Positions 8,414 through 18,272 of a DNA stretch of 64,000 nt are shown piece after piece. Origin of the DNA: Rhodoferax sp. (GTDB lineage Bacteria; Pseudomonadota; Gammaproteobacteria; Burkholderiales; Burkholderiaceae_C); NCBI RefSeq assembly GCF_010365055.1, contig NZ_JAAFHA010000003.1, forward strand, positions 37,317 through 101,316, written 5' to 3'. Below the pieces are notes generated by a model. It did no database searches. It was given only the letters and a program-made list of their open reading frames with translations, and had not been told where the DNA came from. The stretch's first letter is position 1. The number at the start of each line of letters is the position of its first letter. The translations under genes were made by a program, and so were the position numbers.

Positions 8414-8881
8414 TCATCCATTTGATGGGTAGACACCCACGCTGCCACCTTGAATTTGTCTCGGACCAGCAGGAGAAAAGACAGCCCGGCGCAAAGCGTT
8501 CCAATGCAACACGTCAACCCGACGTTCTGGCCAGAGCCAGCGGCGCCGACCCGTGTCTGGGCGCAAGCTCAACAACAGAACAAACTGCCCATCAAGATGA
8601 ACGGTCAACTGCACCGGGATCGACGCATCAGCGCCAGTCCAGTGCCAGGCTTGCCCATCCCACTGCAAAATGCCCTGGGCGTTGCGGCGCCAGGCCAGCG
8701 CCGCAGCGCCACAGGCGCCCAGCAGAACCCCAGCAAATACCCATTGACGCCACCCGACCGCGTCGACCCGTTGCAGCCAATAGCCGCCCGTCACGCTGGC
8801 GCCCAACCCCAGCCCTAGCACCAGCCAACCCTGGAAACGCGAACGCCCCACCGGATAACTAACCGCTGGGGCGCTGTGCAT
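8414..8881 (-). CDS. YgfX-like small membrane protein
   Basis: 155 residues from the ATG at 8881. Two adjacent hydrophobic segments (about residues 18-37 and 46-62) are followed by a soluble region with WDGQAWHW, a LDGQFVLLLSLRP strand and WNALRRAVFSP. The order resembles the E. coli YgfX/CptA family (two membrane helices, then an L-W-GQ-W motif and a terminal W-LRR), which is found beside rpoE/nadB in gammaproteobacteria. The start is uncertain: there is no good ribosome-binding site, and an in-frame TTG at 8926 is possible. It ends six bases before rpoE. The toxin role proposed for E. coli YgfX should not be assumed here. Confidence 0.55.
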   Translation of the reverse strand: MHSAPAVSYPVGRSRFQGWLVLGLGLGASVTGGYWLQRVDAVGWRQWVFAGVLLGACGAAALAWRRNAQGILQWDGQAWHWTGADASIPVQLTVHLDGQFVLLLSLRPDTGRRRWLWPERRVDVLHWNALRRAVFSPAGPRQIQGGSVGVYPSNG

Positions 8882-8929
8882 GCTGGAATCAGTCAAATTG
8901 TAAAAATTGGGTGCAGTGACAAGCAAACG

Positions 8930-10177
8930 TCAGGGCGCGCGCTTGAAAACAAGCGAGCCATTGGTACCACCAAACCCGAAGTTGTTTTTCAGGGCAACAT
9001 CAATTTTCATGTCGCGCGCCGTATTGGCGCAGTAGTCAAGATCGCACTCAGGATCCTGGTTGAAAATATTGGTGGTCGGCGGGCTCTTCTGGTGATACAG
9101 CGCCAGCACGGTAATGATGGACTCCAGGCCGCCAGCACCGCCCAGCAGGTGACCGGTCATGGACTTGGTCGAATTCACCACCGTCTTCTTCGCATGGTCT
9201 CCCAACGCCGCTTTGATGGCATTGGTTTCGTTCAGATCCCCCAATGGCGTGGAGGTCCCGTGGGCATTCAAATAGTCCACCTGATCGGCGTTGACCCCGG
9301 CGTTGCGCATGGCATTGAGCATGGCGCGGCGTGGGCCGTCCATGTTGGGCGCGGTCATGTGGCCGGCATCGGCGCTCATGCCAAAACCAGCCAACTCGGC
9401 GTAAATCCTGGCACCGCGGGCCTTGGCGTGTTCGTACTCTTCGAGCACCATCACGCCGGCACCTTCACCCAACACAAAGCCATCCCGGTCCCGGTCCCAC
9501 GGGCGCGAGGCCGTTTGGGGGTCATCGTTGCGGGTGCTCAAAGCCCGCATGGCGGCAAAGCCACCAACACCCAAGGCCGACACCGCGGCTTCAGAGCCAC
9601 CCGCTACCATGACGTCGGCATCCCCATATTCAATCATGCGACCGGCTTCACCGATGCAGTGCAGACCCGTGGTACAGGCCGACACGATGGCCATATTGGG
9701 CCCTTTGAAGCCACAGCGAATCGCCACATGGCCAGCAATCATGTTGACAATCGTGGACGGCACAAAAAACGGGGAAATACGGCGTGCGCCCCGGTTGACG
9801 AACTCGGTGTGCATGTCCTCGATCATTGGCAAGCCGCCAATGCCCGAACCGATCAAACAGCCGATGCGGACAGCAAGATCCTCTGCCAGCGCGTCGCCAG
9901 TGGGCAGACCGGCATCGGCCACGGCCTGACTGGCCGCCGCAATGCCAAAGTGAATAAAGGTGTCCATCGTGCGCGCTTCTTTGCTGCCGATGTAAGACCC
10001 GAGATCAAATCCTTTGACTTCACCGGCAATCTTGCAGGAAAAGCTGGAGGCATCAAACTTGGTAATGAGACCAATGCCGGACTTTCCGGCCAACAGGTTC
10101 GCCCAGGTGTCGGCCACCGTGTTGCCCACGGGACTGACACACCCCAAACCTGTTACGACAACGCGACGACGGGACAT
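8930..10177 (-). CDS. fabF: Beta-ketoacyl-ACP synthase II (FabF)
   Basis: Condenses malonyl-ACP with acyl-ACP in fatty-acid elongation. It has 415 residues, full length. The nucleophile is C168 in [11 protein letters not shown]; the two catalytic histidines are in [11 protein letters not shown] and [12 protein letters not shown]-terminal [16 protein letters not shown] is typical. It is the last gene of the fab cluster, separated from acpP by 140 bases that hold no gene. Confidence 0.97.
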   Translation of the reverse strand: MSRRRVVVTGLGCVSPVGNTVADTWANLLAGKSGIGLITKFDASSFSCKIAGEVKGFDLGSYIGSKEARTMDTFIHFGIAAASQAVADAGLPTGDALAEDLAVRIGCLIGSGIGGLPMIEDMHTEFVNRGARRISPFFVPSTIVNMIAGHVAIRCGFKGPNMAIVSACTTGLHCIGEAGRMIEYGDADVMVAGGSEAAVSALGVGGFAAMRALSTRNDDPQTASRPWDRDRDGFVLGEGAGVMVLEEYEHAKARGARIYAELAGFGMSADAGHMTAPNMDGPRRAMLNAMRNAGVNADQVDYLNAHGTSTPLGDLNETNAIKAALGDHAKKTVVNSTKSMTGHLLGGAGGLESIITVLALYHQKSPPTTNIFNQDPECDLDYCANTARDMKIDVALKNNFGFGGTNGSLVFKRAP

Positions 10178-10317
10178 AAGAATTTGCAGCCAGTAGTTGA
10201 GCTAAAGAAAGCCGCCAGCAGCGGCACTGAACCAGACTTGCAGACTGGCGCCAAAAAGCCGCTCAGTCCGTGACATGCAAGTGCAGCAACGCGCACGCAC
10301 GTCGCCAGCACGGCCCC

Positions 10318-10593
<276 letters not shown>

Positions 10594-10647
10594 CTAGCCG
10601 GGCGCAGGGCGGATGCCCCAATCCGGCTGCCGAGCGGATAAATCGGC

Positions 10648-11394
10648 TTACATGTACATGCCACCATTGACGTGCAACTCCTGCCCGGTCACGTACCCCG
10701 CTTGTGGCGAAGCCAGATAGGCCACCGCGTGGGCGATGTCTGCGGGTTGGCCGAGTTGCCCCAGCGGGATTTGATTCACCAATGCTTTTTTCTGCTCTTC
10801 CTGCAGGCTGGCGGTCATGTCGGTTTCGATAAAACCGGGTGCCACGCAATTGACCGTGATACTGCGCGAGCCCAGCTCACGCGCCAGCGCGCGGGTCATA
10901 CCCGCCACGCCGGCCTTGGCGGCCGCGTAGTTGGCCTGCCCCGGATTACCTGATGCGCCCACCACGGAGGTGATGTTGATGATGCGGCCATAGCGCTGCT
11001 TCATCATGGTGCGCATGACGGCACGACTCATGCGAAATACCGCCTTGAGGTTGGTGTCGATCACGGCATCCCATTCGTCATCTTTCATCCGCATCGCCAA
11101 GTTGTCGCGGGTGATGCCAGCGTTGTTCACCAGCACCTGCAAGCCGCCATGCTCTTTGACGATCGCATCAATCAGGGTTTGCGCAGCAGGCCCGTCAGTG
11201 ACATCGAGTGCCCTGCCGCTGCACCCCGGGAAGGCCGCCAGAGCTTGCGCAATTATTGTCGCCCCGGCGTCGGTCGTGGCCGTGCCGATGACCTTCAGCC
11301 CCCGGTTTGCCAATTCCAGGGCAATGGCGGCGCCAATCCCACGGGATGCACCGGTGACCAGAGCGACTTGTCCTTCAAATTTGATCTCACTCAT
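10648..11394 (-). CDS. fabG: 3-oxoacyl-ACP reductase (FabG)
   Basis: NADPH-dependent short-chain dehydrogenase of fatty-acid synthesis, 248 residues. The cofactor motif TGASRGIG is at residues 14-21, NNAG at 90-93, and the catalytic S143, Y156 and K160 (YAAAK) are present. The start at 11394 gives the usual N terminus MSEIKFEGQ and overlaps the fabD stop by eight bases; the frame is open further upstream inside fabD but that part has no homology pattern. Confidence 0.96.
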   Translation of the reverse strand: MSEIKFEGQVALVTGASRGIGAAIALELANRGLKVIGTATTDAGATIIAQALAAFPGCSGRALDVTDGPAAQTLIDAIVKEHGGLQVLVNNAGITRDNLAMRMKDDEWDAVIDTNLKAVFRMSRAVMRTMMKQRYGRIINITSVVGASGNPGQANYAAAKAGVAGMTRALARELGSRSITVNCVAPGFIETDMTASLQEEQKKALVNQIPLGQLGQPADIAHAVAYLASPQAGYVTGQELHVNGGMYM

Positions 11395-12352
11395 GTGCCG
11401 CACCCAAAAGTAGATTTTTAAGCTCAGCCAGGCTGGCTGGGTCTGACAGCGCAACGCCGTTCAATTCCGGGTCAATGCGCTTGACCGTTCCAGCCAACAC
11501 CTTGCCGGGACCGCATTCCACAAGGGTAGTCAATCCGCGCGCCTTGAGCGCCCGTATGCATTCAACCCACCGCACCGGCCCGAAGGCCTGGCGGTACAAA
11601 GCATCGCGAATCCGGTCTGGGTCCACCTCGACCGCAACATCCACATTGTTGATGAGGGTGATCTGGGGTGGCAAAAACTCGACCGCCTGCAGTCTTTCTC
11701 TAAGCCTGATGGCGGCCGGTTTCATCAAACTGGAATGAAACGGCGCTGACACCGGCAGCGACAGGGCCCGCTTGGCGCCCTTGGCCTTTAACACCACGCA
11801 GGCTCTCTCAACGGCAGCCTTGCTACCGGCAATGACCGTCTGCAACGGATCATTGAAATTGACGGCTTCCACGACTTCATCGGCCATCCCGGCGAATTCA
11901 TGGGCAACCTCGGCGCAGCCTTCGATGACTTTTGGCGCATCCAAACCGAGAATGGCCGCCATCGCACCCACGCCGACAGGCACGGCATCCTGCATCGCCT
12001 GGGCGCGAAAACGCACCAGGGGAGCTGCTTGCGCAAGTGTGAGCACACCGGCTGCCACCAGTGCCGAATACTCGCCCAGCGAATGGCCCGCCACAGCGGA
12101 TGGTGCCGCGCCGGTCTCAGCCAGCCAGGCACGGTACGCCGCCACCCCGGCCACCAACATGACCGGCTGGGTATTCGTTGTCAGGGCCAGGTCTTCTTTG
12201 GGTCCGTCCTTGATGAGGCGCCCGACGTCTTCGCCCAAGGCTTCAGAGGCTTCTTGGAGCGCCTCCAGCACCACGGGATGATCACCCCATGCATCCAGCA
12301 TACCCACGGACTGGGAGCCTTGACCGGGAAAAACAAAAGCGAATGCTTGCAT
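11387..12352 (-). CDS. fabD: Malonyl-CoA:ACP transacylase (FabD)
   Basis: Loads malonyl groups onto ACP. From ATG 12352 it has 321 residues beginning MQAFAFVFPGQGSQSVG, the family N terminus, with nucleophile S91 in GHSLGEY and the histidine region PVSAPFHSS. The ribosome-binding site at this start is weak. An in-frame ATG at 12409 would add 19 residues encoded largely by the dispersed repeat (12375-12430); that start has AGGA close upstream, so a repeat-derived leader peptide or alternative start is possible. Confidence 0.95.
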   Translation of the reverse strand: MQAFAFVFPGQGSQSVGMLDAWGDHPVVLEALQEASEALGEDVGRLIKDGPKEDLALTTNTQPVMLVAGVAAYRAWLAETGAAPSAVAGHSLGEYSALVAAGVLTLAQAAPLVRFRAQAMQDAVPVGVGAMAAILGLDAPKVIEGCAEVAHEFAGMADEVVEAVNFNDPLQTVIAGSKAAVERACVVLKAKGAKRALSLPVSAPFHSSLMKPAAIRLRERLQAVEFLPPQITLINNVDVAVEVDPDRIRDALYRQAFGPVRWVECIRALKARGLTTLVECGPGKVLAGTVKRIDPELNGVALSDPASLAELKNLLLGAAHE

Positions 12353-12374
12353 GCAGTAATTTTCAATATTTTTG

Positions 12375-12430
12375 CTAAATGAGGCGCTAGCCCCCGTCTT
12401 TATTGCCATTTATCCTACAAATTTAGAAGC
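12375..12430 (+). repeat. Dispersed repeat copy 3 (fabH end / fabD start)
   Basis: CTAAATGAGGCGCTAGCCCC, CGTCTTTATTGC, then CTACAAATTTAGAAGC. It fills the fabH-fabD junction and provides the last codons and stop of fabH. Confidence 0.75.
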
Positions 12431-13392
12431 ACAGCACCCCAGGTAAAACCGCCGCCCACGCCTTCGAGCAGCAGCAATTCGCCGGGCTTGACCTTGCCGC
12501 TCCGCACCCCGGCGTCAAGCGCCAGCGGAATGGAAGCCGCAGAGGTATTGCCGTGCTGGTCGACGGTGACGATGACTTTGTCCATCGGCAACTTGAGCTT
12601 TCTGGCGCTGCTTTGCATGATGCGCAGATTGGCCTGGTGCGGAATCAGCCAGTCAATATCGGCCGCAGTCTTGCCCGCCTTGGCCAGCGTGGCGCGAGCG
12701 GCCGCATCAAGCACGCCCACAGCCAACTTGAACACGGCCTGGCCATCCATTTGCAGCAAGGGTTGGCCCAGCACATTGCCGCCCGACACATGGCCCGGCA
12801 CACACAGTATGCCCACGTGCTTGCCGTCCGCATGCAGATCGCTGGCGAGTATGCCGGGCGTGTCAGACGCTTCCAGCACCACGGCACCGGCCCCATCGCC
12901 GAACAGCACGCAGGTGGTTCTGTCCTTGAAATTGAGGATGCGCGAAAAAACTTCAGCACCAATGACCAATGCCTTGCTGGCAGCGCCGGTCTTGATCATC
13001 GCGTCGGCAATGCTCAAAGCGTAGATAAAGCCGCTGCAAACCGCCTGCACGTCGAAAGCCGGGCAGCCATTGGCGCCCAACTTGTCCTGCAAGATACATG
13101 CGGTCGAGGGGAACACCATGTCGGGGGTGGAAGTCGCCACGATGATCAGATCGATTTCTTGCGCCTGCACCCCGGCGGCCTGCAAGGCCAGACGCGCGGC
13201 TTCAAGGCCCAAATCACTGCTACAGACCTCAGGTGCCGCAAAATGACGGGCTCGAATACCCGTGCGCTCAACAATCCAATCATCCGACGTTTCAATGCCT
13301 TGCGTGGCGAGTTCTGCCGCCAGATCGGCGTTGCTCAGTCGACGGGGTGGCAGATAGCTGCCGGTACCGGTGATACGTGAAAAGAGTTTCAT
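12415..13392 (-). CDS. fabH: Beta-ketoacyl-ACP synthase III (FabH)
   Basis: Initiates fatty-acid synthesis from acetyl-CoA and malonyl-ACP. It has 325 residues with the catalytic C119 ([13 protein letters not shown]), H252 (PHQANLRIM) and N282 (HGNTSAAS). The last codons (LLNL and stop) fall inside the dispersed-repeat copy at 12375-12430, so the repeat forms the gene end. It starts three bases after the plsX stop, a tight operon. Confidence 0.97.
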   Translation of the reverse strand: MKLFSRITGTGSYLPPRRLSNADLAAELATQGIETSDDWIVERTGIRARHFAAPEVCSSDLGLEAARLALQAAGVQAQEIDLIIVATSTPDMVFPSTACILQDKLGANGCPAFDVQAVCSGFIYALSIADAMIKTGAASKALVIGAEVFSRILNFKDRTTCVLFGDGAGAVVLEASDTPGILASDLHADGKHVGILCVPGHVSGGNVLGQPLLQMDGQAVFKLAVGVLDAAARATLAKAGKTAADIDWLIPHQANLRIMQSSARKLKLPMDKVIVTVDQHGNTSAASIPLALDAGVRSGKVKPGELLLLEGVGGGFTWGAVLLNL

Positions 13393-13395
13393 TAA

Positions 13396-14445
13396 TCAGT
13401 CAAGTATGACAGCTTCGGATGGAAAAGATCCCCCGCTGGCGCCCAACAGCGGGGCCGCGTGGGCGATCCGGACCTTGACGCGGTCTAGCAGGTTGTTCCG
13501 CGCGGCATCATACGCCCGCGTCAGAGCGTACTCAAATGCCACCTCATCGGCGGAACCGTGGCTCTTGAAGACCAGGCCGCGTAAGCCCAACAAGGCACCA
13601 CCGTTGTAGCGACGGTGATCCATGCGCTTTTTAAGCGCCGAAATGATGGGATAAGCAGCAATTGCCGCCACTTTGGTCAAAATGTTGCGGGAGAATTCTA
13701 TTTTCAAGAAGTCGACGATCATCGTCGCCAGTCCTTCACTGGCTTTCAAGGCGACGTTGCCAACGAAACCATCGCACACGACGATGTCAGCCGTTCCCTT
13801 GAAAATGTCGTTGCCCTCAACATTGCCATAGAAATTCAAATCCCCCGCTCTAGCAGCAGTTCGAAGCAGTTCGCCTGCTTTTTTTATAACTTCGTTGCCT
13901 TTAATCGCTTCTTCGCCAATATTGAGCAAGCCCACGCTGGGACTGTCATTGCCACTCAGGACCGACACCAAGGCGGAGCCCATCATCGCAAACTGAAGCA
14001 AGTGCTCGGCCGAACAATCAACATTGGCCCCCATGTCGAGCACGGTCGTCGCGTCACCTTTGGCATTGGGAATCTGACCGGCAATGGCCGGGCGGTCAAT
14101 ACCGTCGAGGGTTTTAAGCAGGTAACGAGAGATGGCCATCAAGGCGGCGGTGTTGCCGGCCGACACTGCGGCCTGCGCGACGCCATCCTTGACCTGCTGG
14201 ATAGCCACCCGCATGGAAGAATCTTTTTTCCGCCGAAGAGCGACTTCCAGCGGATCGTCCATACCGACGACCTCGCTGGCCGCGACCGCTCTGGCACGTG
14301 GATGGGAAAATGCGCCCAGACTCTCCGGCCGCCCCACCAGCAGCAACTCTGCATCGGCGTGACGATCCAAAAAATGACGACAGGCAGGCAGTGTGACGCG
14401 CGGACCATGATCGCCCCCCATACAGTCGACAGCGATAGTGATCAT
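13396..14445 (-). CDS. plsX: Phosphate acyltransferase PlsX
   Basis: Makes acyl-phosphate from acyl-ACP as the first step of phospholipid synthesis. It has 349 residues and begins with the typical [15 protein letters not shown]; internal [10 protein letters not shown] and [11 protein letters not shown] match the family. It sits between rpmF and fabH, a conserved order that ties ribosomal-protein and lipid genes. A hairpin lies between rpmF and this gene (14500-14536). Confidence 0.96.
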   Translation of the reverse strand: MITIAVDCMGGDHGPRVTLPACRHFLDRHADAELLLVGRPESLGAFSHPRARAVAASEVVGMDDPLEVALRRKKDSSMRVAIQQVKDGVAQAAVSAGNTAALMAISRYLLKTLDGIDRPAIAGQIPNAKGDATTVLDMGANVDCSAEHLLQFAMMGSALVSVLSGNDSPSVGLLNIGEEAIKGNEVIKKAGELLRTAARAGDLNFYGNVEGNDIFKGTADIVVCDGFVGNVALKASEGLATMIVDFLKIEFSRNILTKVAAIAAYPIISALKKRMDHRRYNGGALLGLRGLVFKSHGSADEVAFEYALTRAYDAARNNLLDRVKVRIAHAAPLLGASGGSFPSEAVILD

Positions 14446-14499
14446 GACAGGCTAACCCACCCAAGCGAATGAAATCCGATTTCCAGGCACATCAAAACA

Positions 14500-14536
14500 A
14501 AGGCCCGAGGCTACACACATAGCAGCCCCGGGCCTT
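14500..14536 (-). terminator. Hairpin between rpmF and plsX (attenuator candidate)
   Basis: AAGGCCCG at 14500-14507 is the inverse complement of CGGGCCTT at 14529-14536, with further pairing inside (AGGCT/AGC). On the minus strand it is followed by TGTTTTGATG, a poor T run. It could be a weak terminator or RNA-processing stem that lowers plsX-fab expression relative to rpmF. Confidence 0.5.
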
Positions 14537-14551
14537 GATTTGGAAAAACGA

Positions 14552-14734
14552 TCAGGCTTCTGACTTGGTCTTGAGAACCTGGCGGCCACGATAAAAGCCA
14601 TTCGGGCTGATGTGGTGACGCAGATGGGTCTCGCCCGTGGTGGACTCAACCGCAATACCCGGCACGACCAAGGCATTGTGCGCACGGTGCATGCCGCGCT
14701 TGGAGGGTGATTTTTTGTTTTGTTGAACGGCCAT
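14552..14734 (-). CDS. rpmF: 50S ribosomal protein L32
   Basis: 60 residues: [19 protein letters not shown], then the [15 protein letters not shown] end typical of L32. AAGGAG lies seven bases before the ATG at 14734. The zinc-binding cysteines found in some L32 proteins are absent (THLRHHIS replaces the Cys pairs), a common form in beta- and gammaproteobacteria. It is the second gene of the yceD-rpmF-plsX-fab unit. Confidence 0.96.
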   Translation of the reverse strand: MAVQQNKKSPSKRGMHRAHNALVVPGIAVESTTGETHLRHHISPNGFYRGRQVLKTKSEA

Positions 14735-14843
14735 GATCGGCTCCTTGGCAGGTGTGTTGCGAAGGCTGCAACAACGTGGGGTTAGTGAAACACGCGATTT
14801 TTTGATCCGCGCGAAGCCGCAAATTATAGCGTACCTCGCCGTC

Positions 14844-15392
14844 TCAACTGCCTTTGCCGTGCTGGAGCTTGGCCAGCACGGCGAAAGGATTGCGCTTTTC
14901 AGTAGCTGCCGCCTCAAAACCCGGATCCACCGCTGCCAATTTGGGCGCCACCGGACATGTGTCATGGCGGGGGATCACCGGCAAGGCCATCAGCACCTCG
15001 TCTTCAATCAGATCAGCCAGGCTGAAGTCATGGCTCAAAACCAGCACATCTTCTTCTGCCTCTTCGTCCTGGGCTGCTGCCGCCTCTTCACTGCCAACAA
15101 ATCGGAAAGACCGGTTGACGACGACGGCAATATCCGCCGGATCCAGGCAACGCTGGCAAGTCAAGGGCAAACTGGCATCAACCGTCAAATGCAGCCAGAC
15201 CTGCTCAGTGCCCGCTTCGTCGGTCCGAAACTCGCCGCGCGCCGACCAATTGATGATCCGATCAGCGCCCTGCCCTTTTGTTTCTTCCAGCAGGCGCACA
15301 TAGTTGGACAGCGAATCATGTCCAGCAATTTCGCTTGCAGCCTGCGCAAAGGCCTTGACATCCAGATGGGTTGGGGGGGACTCTTGTTTCAT
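14844..15392 (-). CDS. yceD: YceD/DUF177 family protein (23S rRNA accumulation)
   Basis: 182 residues with the DUF177 core: LTCQRCLDP (Cys pair) around residue 80, then an acidic stretch ([14 protein letters not shown]) and the conserved region [26 protein letters not shown]. In E. coli and plants the family affects 23S rRNA accumulation. It immediately precedes rpmF, as in most proteobacteria. Its start is only 25 bases from the divergent maf start, so the promoters of the two units must overlap. Confidence 0.88.
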   Translation of the reverse strand: MKQESPPTHLDVKAFAQAASEIAGHDSLSNYVRLLEETKGQGADRIINWSARGEFRTDEAGTEQVWLHLTVDASLPLTCQRCLDPADIAVVVNRSFRFVGSEEAAAAQDEEAEEDVLVLSHDFSLADLIEDEVLMALPVIPRHDTCPVAPKLAAVDPGFEAAATEKRNPFAVLAKLQHGKGS

Positions 15393-15417
15393 GCCCGCAG
15401 TGTAAGAGAATCACGGC

Positions 15418-16017
15418 ATGTCTCAACCTACTCAACGCAAACTCATCCTGGGCTCCACCTCGCCCTACCGCCGCGAACTGCTGGCGCGGCTGCGCATTCC
15501 ATTTGACGTCGTCGCGCCCGATGTCGACGAATCAGCACAGTCTGGCGAAGCACCGCAGCAGCTGGCCTGCCGTCTGGCCATGGCCAAGGCCCGTGCCGTG
15601 GCCGCACGGTCTCCGGCCTGCGTCGTGATTGGCTCGGACCAAGTGGCGGAACTGGACGGACAGGCCCTTGGCAAGCCCGGCAACCACGCCCGCGCCGTCG
15701 CCCAGTTGCAGCAGATGCGTGGCAAGTCGGTGATTTTCCAGACTGCGGTAGCAGTGGTTTGCCTTGATACCGGCTTTGCACAGATGGATTTGGCCCAGGT
15801 GAAGGTGAATTTTCGTCACATCTCAGACGCTGAGATCGAAGCCTACCTGCTTGCCGAGACACCTTACGACTGCGCCGGGAGCGCCAAAAGTGAAGGTCTG
15901 GGAATTGCTTTGCTCGACAGCATTGACAACGACGACCCGACGGCTCTGGTAGGTTTGCCGCTGATCCGCACCTGCCGCATGATTCAGGCTGCCGGCATCA
16001 AGGTGTTGGGCGTATGA
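15418..16017 (+). CDS. maf: Maf-family nucleotide pyrophosphatase
   Basis: Hydrolyses non-canonical or modified nucleoside triphosphates. It has 199 residues. The family motif LILGSTSPYRRELL lies at residues 9-22, with DVDES, SDQVAELDGQALGKPG and EAYLLAETPYDCAGSAKSEGLG following in order. It begins a plus-strand pair with the next methyltransferase gene, overlapping it by four bases. The YceF (m7GTP) and YhdE (dTTP/UTP) subtypes cannot be separated with confidence; the closeness to yceD-rpmF suggests the YceF type. Confidence 0.93.
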   Translation: MSQPTQRKLILGSTSPYRRELLARLRIPFDVVAPDVDESAQSGEAPQQLACRLAMAKARAVAARSPACVVIGSDQVAELDGQALGKPGNHARAVAQLQQMRGKSVIFQTAVAVVCLDTGFAQMDLAQVKVNFRHISDAEIEAYLLAETPYDCAGSAKSEGLGIALLDSIDNDDPTALVGLPLIRTCRMIQAAGIKVLGV

Positions 16018-16802
16018 CAACGACTCCGGCCGTCCCCACGCAGGCTGCAAGCGGCAAACTCTACCTGGTGCCCGCGCCACTGGACTTTGGCTGTGCCAGC
16101 GACGTCAACTTGCAAAATACCATGCCTTGGGGCACCCTGACGGTGGCGGCGCGCCTCCAATACTGGGTTTGTGAAAATGCCAAGTCGGCCCGTGCCTATC
16201 TGAAACGGGTGAACGACCTCACGCCGCTGAGCGTGCCGCTGCAGGCCCTGCACATTCAGGAGTTGCCACGCGAAGTGCACAAGAAGGGCGATCACGGCGG
16301 CAACTTTGACGCCCGTCATCTCTTGACACCCGCACTGCAAGGGCATGACGTGGGACTGGTCAGCGAAGCCGGCATGCCAGCGGTAGCGGACCCGGGCTCC
16401 TCGGTCGTGCGCGCCGCGCATGATCTGGGAATAGAAGTGGTGCCGCTCACGGGCCCGGTTTCACTGTTGCTGGCACTGGCCGCCAGCGGGCTCAACGGCC
16501 AGAACTTTGCCTTTGTAGGCTACCTGCCGCAAGACCCGGCCGAGCGGGCCCAGAGCGTGCGGGAACTTGAATCTTTGGCACTCAAAACCGGGCAGACCCA
16601 GCTGTTTATTGAAACCCCGTACCGCAACGCGGCCATGCTTCAGACGCTCTTACAGACACTGCAGCACAACACGCGGTTGGCGGTGTGCAGCGGCCTCACC
16701 TTAAGCCGCGGTGTCTGCCGCAGCGAAACCGTCAAGGCCTGGCGGCAACACACCTCGCCGCTGGACAATTCAACGCCAGCGGTTTTTGCGCTGGGGCGGT
16801 AA
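16014..16802 (+). CDS. SAM-dependent methyltransferase, tetrapyrrole methylase fold (RsmI-like)
   Basis: 262 residues. The fold is indicated by KLYLVPAPLDFG at the start, the central GHDVGLVSEAGMPAVADPGSSVV (residues about 107-129, the RsmI-type cofactor region) and VPLTGPVSLLLALAASGLNGQNFAFVGYLP. It differs from canonical RsmI at the N terminus and is shorter, so the substrate (RsmI methylates C1402 of 16S rRNA) is not certain. Translationally coupled to maf through an ATGA overlap. Confidence 0.85.
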   Translation: MTTTPAVPTQAASGKLYLVPAPLDFGCASDVNLQNTMPWGTLTVAARLQYWVCENAKSARAYLKRVNDLTPLSVPLQALHIQELPREVHKKGDHGGNFDARHLLTPALQGHDVGLVSEAGMPAVADPGSSVVRAAHDLGIEVVPLTGPVSLLLALAASGLNGQNFAFVGYLPQDPAERAQSVRELESLALKTGQTQLFIETPYRNAAMLQTLLQTLQHNTRLAVCSGLTLSRGVCRSETVKAWRQHTSPLDNSTPAVFALGR

Positions 16803-16817
16803 TCGAGTGAAGCGGGC

Positions 16818-17888
16818 TTAGCGCAGTGCCGGCAGCGAGCGAATCGCCTGTACCGCGCCCTGGCCAATCGCTGCGCCAAACCGCTTGGCCAGACGTTCGG
16901 CCACATTTTCGCGGCGGGTGTAGTCCACGATGTCTTCGGCTTGGACCACTTCACGCGCCACAAAATCAAGGTTGCCCAACTGGTCCGCCAGTCCGAGTTC
17001 AATCGCTTGCTGTCCGCTCCAGAACAAGCCGCTAAATGTCTCCTGTGTTTCCTTGAGCCGGCTCCCGCGTCCGGCCTTGACCACGCTGATGAACTGCTGG
17101 TGAATCTGATCCAGCATGGCCTGGGCAAAAGCGCGTTGTGTCTCGGTTTGCGGGCTAAATGGGTCCAGAAAACCCTTGTTTTCGCCGGCCGTCATCAGAC
17201 GCCGCTCGACCCCCAGCTTTTCCATCAGACCAGTAAAGCCAAAACCATCCATCAGCACGCCAATGCTGCCCACGATGCTGGCCTTGTCGACAAAAATCTG
17301 GTCAGCCGCCACAGCAATGTAATAGGCGGCCGATGCGCAGGTCTCTTCGACCACGGCGTAGACCGGCTTCTTGTGCTTGGCTTTGAGGCGCAGCAGCTCG
17401 TCATTGATGATGCCCGCCTGGACCGGGCTGCCACCAGGTGAATTGATCAACAGCACCACCGCCTGGGCGCCTGCGTCTTCAAAGGCATCCCGCAAGGCAG
17501 ACACAATTGCGTCTGCGCTGGCGTCCGCATCAGACGCAATTTCGCCCTTGATCTCCACGACAGCCGTATGCGGCTTGGAGACGGCACGGGACGCACCATT
17601 CTGACTCAGGGCCAGCCACGCCACCGAGATGAAGAACACCAGCCAGGCCAGCCGCATAAAAATACGCCAGCGCCGCGCGGCCCGCTGCTCAGTCAGCGAC
17701 GCAAATGCCAGCGTCTCCAGGGTGGCGCGCTCCCAACCGGGACTGCCGGGTGTTTCACTTTTCATGTCATTTTTCATAGCATCCTGTTCACTACTGACGT
17801 GGGCTGAGCCCTGATTTTGTTCAAAAGCTTCCGCATTGGTCGCAACCGTCGCTTTGGCCGCTGTCTCGGGGTTGTTGGGTTCGATCAT
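16818..17888 (-). CDS. sppA: Signal peptide peptidase SppA-type (S49) membrane protease
   Basis: Degrades cleaved signal peptides in the inner membrane. It has 356 residues. A cytoplasmic N-terminal tail (1-74) precedes one transmembrane segment (about 77-95). The S49 domain has LINSPGGSP (148-155) and the nucleophile region EETCASAAYYIA with S186, then ASIVGSIGVLMDGFG. It is the short, 36K-type form. Residues about 21-42 of the tail (FEQNQGSAHVSSEQDAM) come from a dispersed-repeat copy at 17771-17825. It follows the Rieske gene with no gap (TAAATG). Confidence 0.9.
   Translation of the reverse strand: MIEPNNPETAAKATVATNAEAFEQNQGSAHVSSEQDAMKNDMKSETPGSPGWERATLETLAFASLTEQRAARRWRIFMRLAWLVFFISVAWLALSQNGASRAVSKPHTAVVEIKGEIASDADASADAIVSALRDAFEDAGAQAVVLLINSPGGSPVQAGIINDELLRLKAKHKKPVYAVVEETCASAAYYIAVAADQIFVDKASIVGSIGVLMDGFGFTGLMEKLGVERRLMTAGENKGFLDPFSPQTETQRAFAQAMLDQIHQQFISVVKAGRGSRLKETQETFSGLFWSGQQAIELGLADQLGNLDFVAREVVQAEDIVDYTRRENVAERLAKRFGAAIGQGAVQAIRSLPALR
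17771..17825 (-). repeat. Dispersed repeat copy 4 (inside sppA)
   Basis: Reverse sense: CATAGCATCCTGTTCACTAC followed by ACGTGGGCTGAGCCCTGATT. Encodes part of the cytoplasmic N-terminal tail of SppA. Confidence 0.65.
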
Positions 17889-18254
17889 TTAAAACTCTAG
17901 GGGTTTGAGATTGGGGGCAGTATGCCAGTGCACGACGCCACCAACTTCGGAAACATCAATCTTGATCAAGCCACCCCGGCACGGACCCATGCGACAGTGG
18001 CCGGTCTGGGGTGAATAAATGGCACCGTGTGTGGCACACATCAACCAGTGGCCGGTACCGTCAAAAAAATGGTTGGGCTGGTAGTCCATTTCCATCGGCA
18101 CATGCGAGCACTGATTCAAATAAGCATAGACCTGGCCTTGATAACGGATGGCAAAGCCACGCCCAGCGCGGCTGCAATAGACCACGGCAAACGGCACGCC
18201 GTCGCCACTGTCGATCAAATCAGCCGACGGGCACAGGGGGATCATTTGCTCCAC
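17889..18254 (-). CDS. Rieske [2Fe-2S] protein
   Basis: A 121-residue soluble protein with one Rieske domain: cluster ligands C49-x-H51 (CSH) and C73-x2-H76 (CATH). It has no membrane segment and no catalytic domain, so it resembles small ferredoxin-like Rieske proteins. The start is either GTG at 18254 or ATG at 18245. It lies between the HAD phosphatase and sppA on the same strand, an arrangement common in related bacteria; its electron partner is unknown. Confidence 0.88.
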   Translation of the reverse strand: MEQMIPLCPSADLIDSGDGVPFAVVYCSRAGRGFAIRYQGQVYAYLNQCSHVPMEMDYQPNHFFDGTGHWLMCATHGAIYSPQTGHCRMGPCRGGLIKIDVSEVGGVVHWHTAPNLKPLEF

Positions 18255-18272
18255 GCGCGGGACTCAAGGCTG

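Noticed and set aside
8876..10273. A 465-codon plus-strand open frame opposite fabF
   Set aside because: Shadow of fabF; no start signal, His/Gly/Gln-rich, no domain.
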